NCBI GenBank assembly: GCA_964354215.1
Contig: CAYGYT010000014.1
Location: 1 to 51,829 of the forward strand
Direction of reading: 5' to 3'
DNA length: 51,829 bases
Origin: CAVRZR01 sp964354215
GTDB taxonomy: Bacteria > Actinomycetota > Coriobacteriia > Anaerosomatales > CAVRZR01
The position numbers were made by a program, and so were the translations under genes. Position 1 is the first letter of the stretch. Each line of letters opens with the position of its first letter. Shown here in pieces: positions 1-9,244 of the stretch. Below the pieces are notes generated by a model. That model saw only the letters and a list, made by a program, of their open reading frames with translations, searched no databases and was not told where the DNA came from.

Positions 1-60
<60 letters not shown>

Positions 61-349
61 AATGATCACAGGCACGAGGCCTGTGTTCTACGAAGGTTTG
101 TCCGGTTCGTATCCGGAGTGATCCACCTGCGCCGGCAAGGAAACCGACGCGGTTTGGATCCAATCAGTCAGCCGGTTTGGTCCGTTATCGACCCTCTCGG
201 CATGACGGGTTTGTGTGATTCGCTTTCGCGAACCGTACTGGCTTGTCACAGTATCCGATTTTCAAGGTTCAGGCGCGGCAGACATTCGCTTGTTTTCCTG
301 CGCTTTTGCCCGCCGTCAGCCGCCGCATGCCGCGCGGCAGCGAAGTGAT
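61..349 (-). other. 16S rRNA leader (transcribed spacer upstream of the mature 5' end)
   Basis: This roughly 290-base stretch lies between the rRNA promoter and the mature 16S start. On the minus strand it contains CCTTGAAAATCGGATA (about 257-272), resembling the TTGAAAA-type element seen in rRNA leaders and spacers of Gram-positive bacteria, which is associated with processing or antitermination. No open frame here looks like a protein gene. Confidence 0.6.
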
Positions 350-378
350 ACTTTACGCACTCAGTCTCCTGGTGTCAA
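350..378 (-). promoter_or_regulatory. rRNA operon promoter, TTGACA-17-TAAAGT
   Basis: On the minus strand a perfect -35 hexamer TTGACA (373-378) is followed after exactly 17 bases by TAAAGT (350-355). It points at the 16S gene and would start transcription near 343. The near-consensus elements and optimal spacing fit a primary sigma factor rRNA promoter. Confidence 0.8.
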
Positions 379-759
379 CAACTGCTTTGGAACTTCCTCC
401 GCCCTTCTCCATGAGGGTCCCCGAAGACTCAGAAGCCCCCGGGCGCAGGGAACCGGAGGCTTGGATTTCCCGAGCTCAGGGGCTTCTAGGGCCCGTGGTG
501 ACTCGTTCGATCTCGCTCCTTCGGCGCCAGGCGTGTCATCGTCAACTCCAAGCCGTACCTCTCGCAAGAACCGCTACTAACAACGACGGCGACTCAAGCA
601 CACGAGCTGAGCACCTGATAGGCACCCTGCCTTCACAGGCACTGAACCGCCGTCTCTGTCGCTCACCATATATATACCCGCGCGCGAACACGAGAGAGAG
701 CGGCCTGACCTCGGAGCCACGGCGTCGTGTTGTCGGCAGCCATCGGGCGCCCGGCACAT
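379..759. other. Intergenic stretch between tyrS stop and rRNA promoter; no gene recognised
   Basis: About 380 bases with no frame resembling a known protein, tRNA or small RNA. A TATATATA run lies near 669-676. Partly complementary GCACCTG/CAGGTGC-like segments occur around 605-640. I see no terminator with a T-tract for tyrS. It may contain further rRNA promoters or upstream activating sequence, but nothing decisive is visible. Confidence 0.4.
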
Positions 760-1968
760 CTAGCGACTGCGGATGGGACGAGCGTAGCGCCGCCTCCCCA
801 CCTGCACGATCTTGCCGTCGAGTTCGTCGCCGGACATGGTGTAGGAGCCGGTCGCCACGCTCCGCCCGTCGACCTTGACGCCGCCGCCGTCGATCGCTCG
901 GCGACCTTCGTTGTTCGAGGGAACGAGCCCGAGCGCGTTGAGGAGGCCCGGCAGATAGACCTCATCCCCAAGCTCTACAAGCACCTCGGCGACATCCTCT
1001 GGCGCCTGGTGCCGCTTGAACACGCGATCGAACGCCGCCTCGGCTTCAGCGGCTTGTTCTGTGTCGTGATAGAGGCTCACGATTTCTCGTGCGAGACGAC
1101 GCTTGACCTGGTTCGGATGCTCGATGCCTTCCGCAAGCCCCGCTTCGATGGCCTCGACCTCGTCGACCGACACCGACGTGCACAGTCGGTAGTACTTCAA
1201 CATGAGCTCGTCGGGAATCGACATGACCTTGCCGAACATCTCGTCGGCAGCATCCGTGAGACCGATGTAGTTGCCGTACGACTTGCTCATCTTCTGCACG
1301 CCGTCGGTTCCCTCAAGCAGCGGGAGCGTGAGGGCGACTTGCGGCTCCATGCCCATCTTCTCCATGAGCTCACGACCCGCGAGCAGGTTGAAGAGCTGGT
1401 CGGTACCACCGAGCTCGACGTCTGCCTCGATGGCTACGGAGTCGTAGGCTTGCGCCATCGGATACAGGAACTCATGGAGCGAGATCGGCTGCTGGCTCGC
1501 GTAGCGCCGAGAGAAGTCATCGCGTTCGAGGATGCGGGCGACCGTGAACTGGCTCGTCAAGCGAAGCAGTGCTTCGAAGTCGAGCTGCGAGAGCCACTCC
1601 GAGTTGCGCCGCATCGTCGTTCGCTCGACATCGAGGATGTGGAACGCCTGCTCGATGTAGGTCCGGGCGTTCTCCTCGATCTGCTCGAGTGAGAGTGGGG
1701 GTCTCGTCGAGTTGCGGCCTGAGGGATCGCCGATGAGAGCAGTGAAGTCACCGATGATCAGAACCACCTGGTGGCCGAGATCCTGGAACTGCCGGAGTTT
1801 CCGGAGCGGGACCGCGTGACCGAGGTGGAGATCGGGAGCCGTCGGGTCGACGCCCAGTTTTATGACGAGCGAGCGACCGGACTCCAGCTTCTTGGCAAGA
1901 TCGGCCTCCGGAACGAGATTCGAGATACCGCTCTTGATAGCGTGCAGCTGGTCGGCGACGGGCAGCAC
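760..1968 (-). CDS. tyrS: Tyrosyl-tRNA synthetase
   Basis: This cytoplasmic class I aminoacyl-tRNA synthetase charges tRNA-Tyr with tyrosine. The HIGH-type motif HLGH is at residues 48-51 and KMSKS at about 226-230; a C-terminal S4-like RNA-binding segment ends the protein. The start chosen is a GTG at 1966-1968, because AGGAGG (1975-1980) lies six bases upstream. The in-frame ATG at 1981-1983 would place that ribosome-binding site inside the coding region, and a longer upstream extension adds only non-conserved sequence. The resulting 402 residues is normal for the short bacterial TyrRS family. Family identity is certain; the start is inferred. Confidence 0.95.
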   Translation of the reverse strand: MLPVADQLHAIKSGISNLVPEADLAKKLESGRSLVIKLGVDPTAPDLHLGHAVPLRKLRQFQDLGHQVVLIIGDFTALIGDPSGRNSTRPPLSLEQIEENARTYIEQAFHILDVERTTMRRNSEWLSQLDFEALLRLTSQFTVARILERDDFSRRYASQQPISLHEFLYPMAQAYDSVAIEADVELGGTDQLFNLLAGRELMEKMGMEPQVALTLPLLEGTDGVQKMSKSYGNYIGLTDAADEMFGKVMSIPDELMLKYYRLCTSVSVDEVEAIEAGLAEGIEHPNQVKRRLAREIVSLYHDTEQAAEAEAAFDRVFKRHQAPEDVAEVLVELGDEVYLPGLLNALGLVPSNNEGRRAIDGGGVKVDGRSVATGSYTMSGDELDGKIVQVGRRRYARPIRSR

Positions 1969-2059
1969 CGTGGGCCTCCTCATAGCGGTCGCGAGCCTGA
2001 CGAGCGACGGTTCGGCCACGACCGAGAGGCGCGGCAGATCGGTCCGAAGTTCGCGTGAC

Positions 2060-2069
2060 ATACTAGCAT
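2060..2069 (-). promoter_or_regulatory. Putative extended -10 promoter for tyrS
   Basis: The minus strand reads ATGCTAGTAT here, an extended -10 (TG-N-TAGTAT) about 90 bases upstream of the preferred tyrS GTG start. No good -35 hexamer is visible. No T-box leader is seen in the roughly 250 bases between tyrS and the next gene. Confidence 0.35.
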
Positions 2070-2221
2070 GAGATTTGGTGGCTTCCGTGCGTCAGACCCT
2101 CGCGAATCGCGGGCCGAACCAGACCCTCGCGGCGCGCCTCACACCACACCAATGCCGCAAGACCGACTCGGGAGTGTCGGGGAGTGTCGACACTACGCGT
2201 CTAGGTCGCGACCGTCGCGTT

Positions 2222-4657
2222 TCAGCGCACTCCCCGGAAGTAGTGACCCGTGGTGGCTGGCTGCACAACCGGCTCCGCAGACACGTCGCCCGCCTGCGCG
2301 GTGTCGAGCACTCTGCGCACCTGTTCGGTGACGCGCTCGACCTCGTCTCCGGACTCGATCGTGAAGTCCAGCCTGAACGCACGTACCCCTGCCTCGAGCA
2401 ACTCAGGGATGGAGCCGACCAGGTCGAGCGGCACCGCGTTGTAGAGGTGGCTGCGACCAGTCGGGTCGGTCACAACCGGGAAGCGATAGCCCTTCTTGTC
2501 CTTCAAGAAACGTACCTCGGACCTTCTCGGGCACGTAGCGCATTGTCTGTCGCACTCGCCCTCGGACATGAGTATGCAGTGCTCGGTGACCATTACCTCC
2601 TGCCTGCCGTACACCGCGACACCGAGCGTGACCCGCGTCCCATCAGCGATGGTGGCGATCTGGCGTCCGGACAGCTCGGGGGAGAGCCAGACCAGATCCG
2701 CGCCGATGTCGGCGAGCGCTGCCGCCGTCCAGGGGTTCATGGTGTTGAGGGCCCAGTGCGCCTCGACCCGCGCCCCCGCGTCCCGCGCGGTGCGGACCAT
2801 GCCGAGGTTAGCTACAACGACGCGGCCACCCTCTTCGAGAAAGCGGGTAGCACGAGCAGTCTCTCGGTCGTGAAGGATGCGGGGAAGCACAGGGGTGAAC
2901 CCCGGCTCGACGGATCCGTGATGCCCCAGTGCGTAGACGGGGACGTGCGCTTCGTCAGCGCCGGCCCGCATCGCGAGGGGAGCCCGCGCCGGGTCTTCGA
3001 ACGCCGCGGCCAGCAGAGACCGGGCGTGTCGCCGCGCTGAGGTGGACCCGCGGCCGCTGCGGGCGTCCGGACGCGGAAGGCGCGGATGAGACCGCTTGCG
3101 GATCTTCCAGCGGTGCAGCGTGCGGTTCTCGTACGACTCGAGCGCCTCCCGTCTGACAGCGTGCAGCTGCGAGAAGCCGAGCCCCACGCCTGGCGATAGC
3201 TCCACATCCCAAGAGGCGGCCGTGAACGGCGTCGACCCGAGGCGCCCGACGTGTTCCATCACGTCCTCGACGGTCACCGATTTGGTCCGCGCCTTGTCCA
3301 CGACCGGTCCCTCGGCGTGACCGCAGCGCCCACTGGCGTCACACACCTCGATCCGCAGTGGTTGCCCGAGGAGGAGGCGCACCTTGAAGACGAGGGGCAC
3401 GGGAGGTCCTGAAGCCTTGGCCGAGAACGTCCGCCGTGCCGCAGCGAGGAGCGACGCATTCGCGACTCGGAACACGCGGTCACCGGCTCTCACCGTCTCC
3501 CGCACTCGCACTGTCGCGCGGGTGCCAGCGGGAGCGGAGGCATGCAGCGCCGATGCATACTCGAGCTCGCCGACGCGCTGAGCGAAGCGCCCGCGGCCGG
3601 TCCAGAACTCGATCGTATCCTCGGCTTCCACTTGGGTCTCGAGGGCAATGGTGGCCGCGTCTCCGCTCACCGCGGCGACACGACCGATTGACACGCCGCG
3701 GTTGTTCGGCCGGCGGTAGCTCATCATCGCGTTCCCGCGCTCGCCGAGCAGGTACGACTGCGTGAAGCCACGACTGAACGCCTCTTCGAGCACTCGCTGC
3801 TCGCCGTCGCGCACCACAAAGGCATCCGCACTCGCGACCGCCCGGTCGAGTGCCTCGCGGTACACGCCCGTCACAAGCGCAACGTACTCGGGGCTCTTCA
3901 TGCGCCCTTCGATCTTCAGCGCCGCGACTCCCGCACGCACGAGCTGCGGCAGAAGCGTGATTCCCGCGAGATCTTTGGGTGACAGGAGGTGGCCGCCCTC
4001 CGTGGCGAGCGCCCTGCCGCTCTCACCGATCAGGTCGTAGGCAAGTCGACATGGCTGCGCACACATACCCCGGTTTGCGGAGCGCGCACCGATGAGCGAG
4101 GACAGTAGACACTGGCCCGAGTAGCACATGCACAATGCGCCGTGGACGAACGACTCGATTTCGACGTCCGTGTCGCTCACGAATCGTGCGATCTCCTCGA
4201 CTGACGTTTCGCGGGCGAGCGTGACGCGCGATACGCCGAGACGCCCCAACTCGGCGACCGTTGGGGTGTTGTGCGCGTTCATCTGAGTGGATGCGTGAAC
4301 CCGCACGTGCGGCATGACCTTGCGCAGCACCCGCAGAAGACCGAGGTCCTGAACGATCACCGCATCGATGCCCGAGACCCATGCCTGATCGACGAGTTCA
4401 AGCGCTCCCGCCATCTCGTCGGGCAACACGAGAACGTTCGCCGTCAGGTAGACCCTCGAGCCACGGATGTGAGCGTAGCGACAGGCGTCGGCGAGCGTCT
4501 GCGACGTGAAGTTCTCGGCCCCTCGCCGCGCGTTGAGGGAACTGAGACCGAGATAGACGGCGTCCGCGCCGTTATTGATCGCAGCCCTGAAGGCGTCCGG
4601 CCCCCCGGCGGGGGCGAGAAGCTCAGGGGGTCTTCGTGCGGACACGCGCTCCACCAC
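2222..4657 (-). CDS. Peptidase U32 family protein (long form, DUF3656-containing type)
   Basis: The protein matches the collagenase-like U32 family, whose best-studied members act in tRNA or rRNA hydroxylation rather than proteolysis. The N-terminal part opens with a PPELLAPAGG segment. The U32 signature E-S-F-V-H-G-A-L-C-x-C-x-S-G-x-C lies near residue 170, followed by a second Cys cluster (GMCAQPC). A second U32-like part near the C-terminus carries further cysteines (EHC...ECDRQCATCP), a likely iron-sulfur site. About 811 residues fits the long two-domain form. The start is a GTG at 4657 preceded by GAGAAGG; an upstream ATG exists but adds unconserved sequence that overlaps the divergent promoter region. 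Confidence 0.85.
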   Translation of the reverse strand: MVERVSARRPPELLAPAGGPDAFRAAINNGADAVYLGLSSLNARRGAENFTSQTLADACRYAHIRGSRVYLTANVLVLPDEMAGALELVDQAWVSGIDAVIVQDLGLLRVLRKVMPHVRVHASTQMNAHNTPTVAELGRLGVSRVTLARETSVEEIARFVSDTDVEIESFVHGALCMCYSGQCLLSSLIGARSANRGMCAQPCRLAYDLIGESGRALATEGGHLLSPKDLAGITLLPQLVRAGVAALKIEGRMKSPEYVALVTGVYREALDRAVASADAFVVRDGEQRVLEEAFSRGFTQSYLLGERGNAMMSYRRPNNRGVSIGRVAAVSGDAATIALETQVEAEDTIEFWTGRGRFAQRVGELEYASALHASAPAGTRATVRVRETVRAGDRVFRVANASLLAAARRTFSAKASGPPVPLVFKVRLLLGQPLRIEVCDASGRCGHAEGPVVDKARTKSVTVEDVMEHVGRLGSTPFTAASWDVELSPGVGLGFSQLHAVRREALESYENRTLHRWKIRKRSHPRLPRPDARSGRGSTSARRHARSLLAAAFEDPARAPLAMRAGADEAHVPVYALGHHGSVEPGFTPVLPRILHDRETARATRFLEEGGRVVVANLGMVRTARDAGARVEAHWALNTMNPWTAAALADIGADLVWLSPELSGRQIATIADGTRVTLGVAVYGRQEVMVTEHCILMSEGECDRQCATCPRRSEVRFLKDKKGYRFPVVTDPTGRSHLYNAVPLDLVGSIPELLEAGVRAFRLDFTIESGDEVERVTEQVRRVLDTAQAGDVSAEPVVQPATTGHYFRGVR

Positions 4658-4752
4658 GTACCTGCCCTTCTCGCCGTAACGGCTGTGTTGCGTCTTGGCA
4701 TGCGTTTCGCCCGTTTGCGGCACAATGGACACGCTGGAGGTGACCACCGAGC

Positions 4753-6975
4753 ATGTCAAGGCGGCGTGGCCGGCTTCGGAAGCGAAGCCACTCGAGACGC
4801 ACGATTGCGGTCACGATCATCGCGCTTGCCGTGGCGGTCGTGCTGTTCGTCATGTTCAGCGGCGTGCTGACCGCTTCCGCGCTCGTATCAAGCTGGCTGG
4901 ACGACCTTCCCGACTACCAGTCACCGACCGCGTTCCGCGTTGCGGAGCCCACACTCATCTACTCGGCCGACGGCAAGCTCCTCGCGCGCCTCTACCTCGA
5001 GGACCGCACCGTCGTACCGTACTCCAAGATCGCGACCGAGCTCGTGGACGCGACCGTCGCCGTCGAGGACGAGCGGTTCTACCTGCACAAGGGAGTCGAC
5101 TGGCAGGGCATCGGCCGCGCAGTCATCACGAACGTCGTCGCACCCAGCGGTCGCCCCGAGGGCGCCTCGACGATCACCCAGCAGTACGTTCGGAATACGA
5201 TCTTGCTGCGAGAGAAGACGACTCTGACCCTGGAACGCAAGGTACGCGAGGCGTACGTTGCGATGGAGCTCGAGAAGCGGCTCTCAAAGCGGGAGATACT
5301 AGCGCTCTACCTGAACACAGTCTATTTCGGCGAGGGTGCGTACGGTGTCGAATCTGCTGCGCGCACGTTCTTCGCGAAGCACGCGGCAGACCTCACGTTG
5401 CCGCAGGCAGCTCTGCTTGCCGGACTCGTGCAGCAGCCAAGCCGACTCGATCCATACGACAACCCGAAGGGCGCGGTCGAACGGCGGCGGCAGGTGCTGG
5501 AACGCATGCGCGCGAACGGCTACATAACGCCAGAGCAGTACGAGAAGGCGGACGCGACTCCGCTCAAGCTCAAGCGAGCACCCAAGCCCGAGAGCGGCAT
5601 CTACCGGGCGCCGTACTTCGTCGCCTACGTGAAGAAGCAGCTGCAGCAGCGGTATTCCCAGTCCGTCGTGTTCCAGGGGGGCCTGCGCGTCTACACATCG
5701 CTGGATACTCGGCTTCAGCGCTACGCGGAGGCAGCGGTCAAGGCATCCCTCGGCGATCGCGGCGATCCCGACACGGCACTCGTCTCCATCGACCCCCGCA
5801 CCGGCCATATCAAGGCCATGTACGGAGGGCGAGACTACAGCAAGAACAAGTTCAACCTTGCGACACAGGGGCGCCGCCAGCCTGGATCCTCGTTCAAGAC
5901 CTTCGTCTTGGCGACCGCGCTCGAGGAGGGCATCCCGCCCTACCGCTACATCGACTCCTCATCCCCTGCCTTCATCCCGACGAAGCCGCAGCCATGGGAG
6001 GTGTCCAACAGCGAGGGAAGCGGACACGGGCTGGTCTCACTCGAGAGCGCCACGAGGGCTTCGATCAACACCGTGTTCGCGCGGCTGATCTGGGAGATCG
6101 GCGCAGCCAAGGTGGTCAAAGTGGCGCGCAAGATGGGCATCACCTCCACGTTGCCGGCCTACCCTTCCATCGGGCTGGGGGCTAGCAATGTCACGCCACT
6201 GGAGATGGCGTCGGCATACGGCACCCTTGCAACGGGCGGAGTCCACTACAAGCCAGTCGCCATCACGCGAGTGGTCAACGGAGACGGCAAGACGATCCTT
6301 CGTGTCAGGCCGAAGGGCACCAAGGCACTTACTCCCGAGGTCGCGGGCACCGCCACGGACATCCTCAGAGGCGTCATCACAGGAGGTACGGGAACCCGGG
6401 CGAGCATCGGTCGTCCGGCGGCTGGCAAGACCGGAACAAGCCAGAACTACCGTGACGCATGGTTCGTCGGCTACACGCCACAACTCGTGACGTCCGTGTG
6501 GGTCGGCTACTACAAGACCGAGACATCGATGCGATCGGTCAACGGACGCCGGGGTTTCGGAGGGACGCTCGCGGCGCCGATCTGGGCTGCCTACATGGAA
6601 CCCGCGCTGAAGGGCGTGTCGGAGCTCGACTTCCAGAAGCACGGCAAGCCCGAGTACACCTACAAGGCCGAATGGAAGACCGGCACTCGCGTTCCCGGAC
6701 TCACGAACCTCAGGCTGGGCGCCGCGCGAGCCGAGTTGAGCAAGAAGGGGCTGGCGTACTCGATCACATATGTCTACGCCAACGCGCCGAAGGGCGTCGT
6801 GGTCGGCCAATCGCCCAGGGCCAACAAGCGGGTCACCCCCGCATCGAGTGTCACCCTCCGGGTGTCCAAGGGCCCGAAGAAGACCGTGGCGCCGGCACCC
6901 ATCGAGCCACCACCGGTAGAGCCACCACCAGTCGAGCCGCCGCCGGAAGAGCCGACCGGCACCGTGTCACCCTGA
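4753..6975 (+). CDS. Class A penicillin-binding protein (PBP1A-type), PASTA-tailed
   Basis: A bifunctional peptidoglycan synthase anchored in the membrane. A basic N-terminus and one membrane segment (about 17-45) precede a glycosyltransferase 51 domain with EDERFYLHKG (catalytic Glu about 105), GASTITQQ and an LYLNTVYFGEGAYG motif. The transpeptidase domain has SSFK (active Ser379, Lys382), an S-I-N motif and KTGTS (Lys559). A single PASTA-like repeat (about 640-705) and a proline/glutamate-rich tail of PPPVEP repeats follow. The 740-residue length is normal. A GGAGG lies 12 bases upstream of the ATG. The gene is divergent from the U32 gene and convergent with the NIF3-like gene. Confidence 0.95.
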   Translation: MSRRRGRLRKRSHSRRTIAVTIIALAVAVVLFVMFSGVLTASALVSSWLDDLPDYQSPTAFRVAEPTLIYSADGKLLARLYLEDRTVVPYSKIATELVDATVAVEDERFYLHKGVDWQGIGRAVITNVVAPSGRPEGASTITQQYVRNTILLREKTTLTLERKVREAYVAMELEKRLSKREILALYLNTVYFGEGAYGVESAARTFFAKHAADLTLPQAALLAGLVQQPSRLDPYDNPKGAVERRRQVLERMRANGYITPEQYEKADATPLKLKRAPKPESGIYRAPYFVAYVKKQLQQRYSQSVVFQGGLRVYTSLDTRLQRYAEAAVKASLGDRGDPDTALVSIDPRTGHIKAMYGGRDYSKNKFNLATQGRRQPGSSFKTFVLATALEEGIPPYRYIDSSSPAFIPTKPQPWEVSNSEGSGHGLVSLESATRASINTVFARLIWEIGAAKVVKVARKMGITSTLPAYPSIGLGASNVTPLEMASAYGTLATGGVHYKPVAITRVVNGDGKTILRVRPKGTKALTPEVAGTATDILRGVITGGTGTRASIGRPAAGKTGTSQNYRDAWFVGYTPQLVTSVWVGYYKTETSMRSVNGRRGFGGTLAAPIWAAYMEPALKGVSELDFQKHGKPEYTYKAEWKTGTRVPGLTNLRLGAARAELSKKGLAYSITYVYANAPKGVVVGQSPRANKRVTPASSVTLRVSKGPKKTVAPAPIEPPPVEPPPVEPPPEEPTGTVSP

Positions 6976-6981
6976 TCTGCC

Positions 6982-7014
6982 GACGCGCGCCGCGCCACTC
7001 GGATTCGGCGCGTC
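6982..7014. terminator. GC-rich inverted repeat between convergent genes (possible bidirectional terminator)
   Basis: GACGCG...CCG (from 6982) can pair with CGGCGCGTC (ending 7014) across the 45-base gap between the convergent PBP and NIF3-like stops. There is no T-tract on either strand, so termination function is only inferred from position. Confidence 0.35.
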
Positions 7015-7019
7015 ATGGA

Positions 7020-7973
7020 CTATCGCTTGAAGCGCACCATTCCCGAAGTGCACACGACCGCGACGTCGCCGGCGCGCTCGATTGCATCAAGCACGAGGTT
7101 CATGCCGAGCACGTCCGACGAGATGTGGCCGGCGACGACCAGGTTCAGCTTGAGCTCCTCGGCGTGCGTGCGATACTCCTCCGAGTAGTGCATGCCCACG
7201 AGGGTTCCCACCCCGGCCGCCGACAGCCGATCGAGTGCGTCCTTCGGTCCCTCGGTCCCGCCCGTCATGTCGGCCACCATCCGGCCGGGACGCGCCAATG
7301 CGCTGCCGAGGACGATCGTCGGCCCGTAGCCCTTCCGTGCCCCGTCGCCGTACTCAGGAATCGTCCGCAACGCCTTCACCAGCTGTTCGAGGGTACCGGG
7401 GGCAGCCTCGTCAACGAATCGCTGCACGAAAGCGTTCACGGAGTTGTCCGCGGGAGTGTGGCACGACATCGACGCGAACCCGAGCAGCCGAGCCACGTCG
7501 ATTGCCCGATAGTGGTTCACGGGCATGATACGGCGTCGCAGCTCCTCCGCTCTCGGCGCGATAAGCGCGTCGGCAGCGGCGATGCTCACGCCTTGGGCCG
7601 CCCAAAGGTCCGCCTGCAGATACATGACCTCGTGCAGGTTGGCGTAGCCGGATCCCTCGGGGTGATGAGCGAAGATAAGGTCGATCGGCTCGCCGCGCTC
7701 GCGAAGGCGGTCGGCGAGCAACACCTCAGGGGCTTCCATGTCGATTCCCACGAGCATCCCGCTCACGTCCATCTCGGGATCGCCCTCGCAGATGCGGGTG
7801 TCTGAGTAGGGGTTCGAGAGCTTCTCGGGGTCGAAGTAGACCTTCTCGTCCTCGTCGAGCTTGTCGTAGGTCCTCTTGGCCGCGGTGAGCACCCTGTCGA
7901 TCTCGGCCCGGTCGCGCTCGTCGGCGGCGATGCCGGTCTCGACAGCAACGCGGTAGATGTCCTTGAGCTTCAC
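7020..7973 (-). CDS. NIF3-like protein (NGG1p-interacting factor 3 family)
   Basis: A conserved soluble protein of 317 residues with blocks typical of the longer NIF3/DUF34 relatives: DLIFAHHPEG, HTPADN and VVAGHISSDVLGMN. The histidines and acidic residues would form the two-metal site of that family. Its biochemical role is unsettled; members are linked to GTP cyclohydrolase-like folds. The start is a GTG (7971-7973) with AAGGA seven to eight bases upstream. It overlaps the glycosylase gene upstream by four bases (GTGA), which indicates translational coupling. Confidence 0.8.
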   Translation of the reverse strand: MKLKDIYRVAVETGIAADERDRAEIDRVLTAAKRTYDKLDEDEKVYFDPEKLSNPYSDTRICEGDPEMDVSGMLVGIDMEAPEVLLADRLRERGEPIDLIFAHHPEGSGYANLHEVMYLQADLWAAQGVSIAAADALIAPRAEELRRRIMPVNHYRAIDVARLLGFASMSCHTPADNSVNAFVQRFVDEAAPGTLEQLVKALRTIPEYGDGARKGYGPTIVLGSALARPGRMVADMTGGTEGPKDALDRLSAAGVGTLVGMHYSEEYRTHAEELKLNLVVAGHISSDVLGMNLVLDAIERAGDVAVVCTSGMVRFKR

Positions 7974-8635
7974 GGCTCGGTCCTTTCGTCGCGCACGCCA
8001 CGAGCGCGCTTCGCGGTTCTCGCTCCCGTTCGAGCACGCGACACGAACGGGCTATTGGCCAGGTAGTAGCGGTAGTCGAGCTCGTGACCAGACGAGAGCC
8101 CGACCCTGCCCGACACGGCCACGTCCCCCTCGGCCGGACCTTCCCAATGGTACACGACGAGCCGCCCCTCCCCGAGCCGGGTTCCGTTGTCCGAGAGGTC
8201 GACGCCGAGAGCCTCTGCGAGTCTTCCCGGACCGCTGGTCAGCTCGTTGAGATTGCGTCGTCCTCGGCGAGAGCGCATCGCGCCTACTCCGATGAGGGGC
8301 TCGAGCGCACGGATGAGCACCGCGCCTGCCACTCCCTCGGGAGAGCAGACCAAGTTCAGCATGTGGTGGTTCCCGTAGGTGAAGTACACGTAGACGCTAC
8401 CGGGCGGACCATACATGACCGAGTTTCGCGCCGTCATGCCCTTGGTGGCGGCGTGCGACCCGGGATCGTCGCTTCCCAGGTAGGCCTCGGTCTCGACGAT
8501 ACGGCCGCCCGTAACCGCACCTCGAGCCGAACTCACGATGAGCGTCCCAAGCAACGCGTGCGCGACCTCGCGTGGGTCGCGCACGAAGAACTGCGGTCGG
8601 ACCCTTCGAAGCGTTTCGGGGGCAGGCGGCTCCAT
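7970..8635 (-). CDS. DNA-3-methyladenine glycosylase (AAG/MPG family)
   Basis: A monofunctional base-excision repair enzyme that removes alkylated purines. At 221 residues it has the family blocks: an R-I-V-E-T-E-A-Y-L motif near residue 45-53 with the likely catalytic Glu, followed by DDPGSHA, GPPGSVYVYFTYG and the LTSGPGRLAEALG motif. An ATG start is used; no strong ribosome-binding site is visible upstream. The last four bases overlap the NIF3-like start, so the two are probably one transcript. The C-terminal tail is Arg-rich and not conserved. Confidence 0.9.
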   Translation of the reverse strand: MEPPAPETLRRVRPQFFVRDPREVAHALLGTLIVSSARGAVTGGRIVETEAYLGSDDPGSHAATKGMTARNSVMYGPPGSVYVYFTYGNHHMLNLVCSPEGVAGAVLIRALEPLIGVGAMRSRRGRRNLNELTSGPGRLAEALGVDLSDNGTRLGEGRLVVYHWEGPAEGDVAVSGRVGLSSGHELDYRYYLANSPFVSRARTGARTAKRARGVRDERTEP

Positions 8636-8678
8636 AGGGTCATGCTAGCGCACGAACGTGGGAACAGAAGGGGGTGCC

Positions 8679-8702
8679 GTTGCGTGTGCAACGTCGTATA
8701 CT
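8679..8702 (+). promoter_or_regulatory. Promoter with inverted repeat upstream of the DUF5658 gene
   Basis: TATACT at 8697-8702 is a good -10 about 38 bases before the ATG at 8740. Immediately upstream a perfect inverted repeat GTTGC-GTGT-GCAAC (8679-8692) occupies the spacer, where a repressor could bind. No convincing -35 hexamer is present. Confidence 0.45.
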
Positions 8703-8739
8703 CATGGGACCTAACACGAACTACTTGCGAGGACCACAC

Positions 8740-9159
8740 ATGGAACGCAGATCTACCGACAGGCGCCAGTGCGCCGCATGCGTGAGATGGCCCGAACGGC
8801 GCACGGGATTCGACCGGCGCGACAGCCCTGGAGTGGAAGCACTGCGCGACTCCACAGCGCTGCTCCTTGTGGTACTCGCGCTCCTCAACCTCCTGAATCT
8901 GCTCGACTGGCGCTTCACGGTGCTCGGATTGGAGCGGGGGGCGATCGAGGCGAACCCCGTGATGTCGTTCCTCTTCGGCGTTGACTCGTACGCTGCCGGG
9001 CTGTTCAAGGTCGCGATCATGCTCACTGTCAGCCTTGTCGTTTGGCGTGCGCGCAAGTACCGCCACATGCTCGAGTTCGCGGTCGTCGTCACAACGGCCT
9101 ATGCCGTGCTGATCGTCTATCACCTGATCGGCCTCGGCATCATCTTGCCCAACGGCTAG
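8740..9159 (+). CDS. DUF5658 family membrane protein
   Basis: A small integral membrane protein of 139 residues. A charged, Cys/Arg-rich cytoplasmic start (MERRSTDRRQ, then CAAC) is followed by three to four hydrophobic segments at about 37-58, 75-95 and 100-135. The GAIEANPVMSFL motif is typical of DUF5658 proteins, whose function is unknown. The ATG at 8740 is preferred over an upstream in-frame ATG because GAGG lies upstream and the promoter -10 at 8697-8702 would otherwise fall in the coding region. It is a single gene between minus-strand clusters. Confidence 0.75.
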   Translation: MERRSTDRRQCAACVRWPERRTGFDRRDSPGVEALRDSTALLLVVLALLNLLNLLDWRFTVLGLERGAIEANPVMSFLFGVDSYAAGLFKVAIMLTVSLVVWRARKYRHMLEFAVVVTTAYAVLIVYHLIGLGIILPNG

Positions 9160-9244
9160 CGTGAGACCTCCGGTCGGTGTCGGTTCGCGGTGCCAGCACT
9201 CGGTGCCGACGCTCGGCGTCGGCGCTGAGAGCCGCCCATCCGGC

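Noticed and set aside
727..1692. Long plus-strand frame opposite tyrS
   Set aside because: It is the antisense of the tyrS codons, with Arg/His-rich, motif-free sequence; tyrS itself carries all catalytic motifs.
4695..6185. 496-codon plus-strand frame overlapping the penicillin-binding protein gene
   Set aside because: The overlapping frame 4753-6975 has complete glycosyltransferase and transpeptidase motifs; the other frame is a high-GC shadow.
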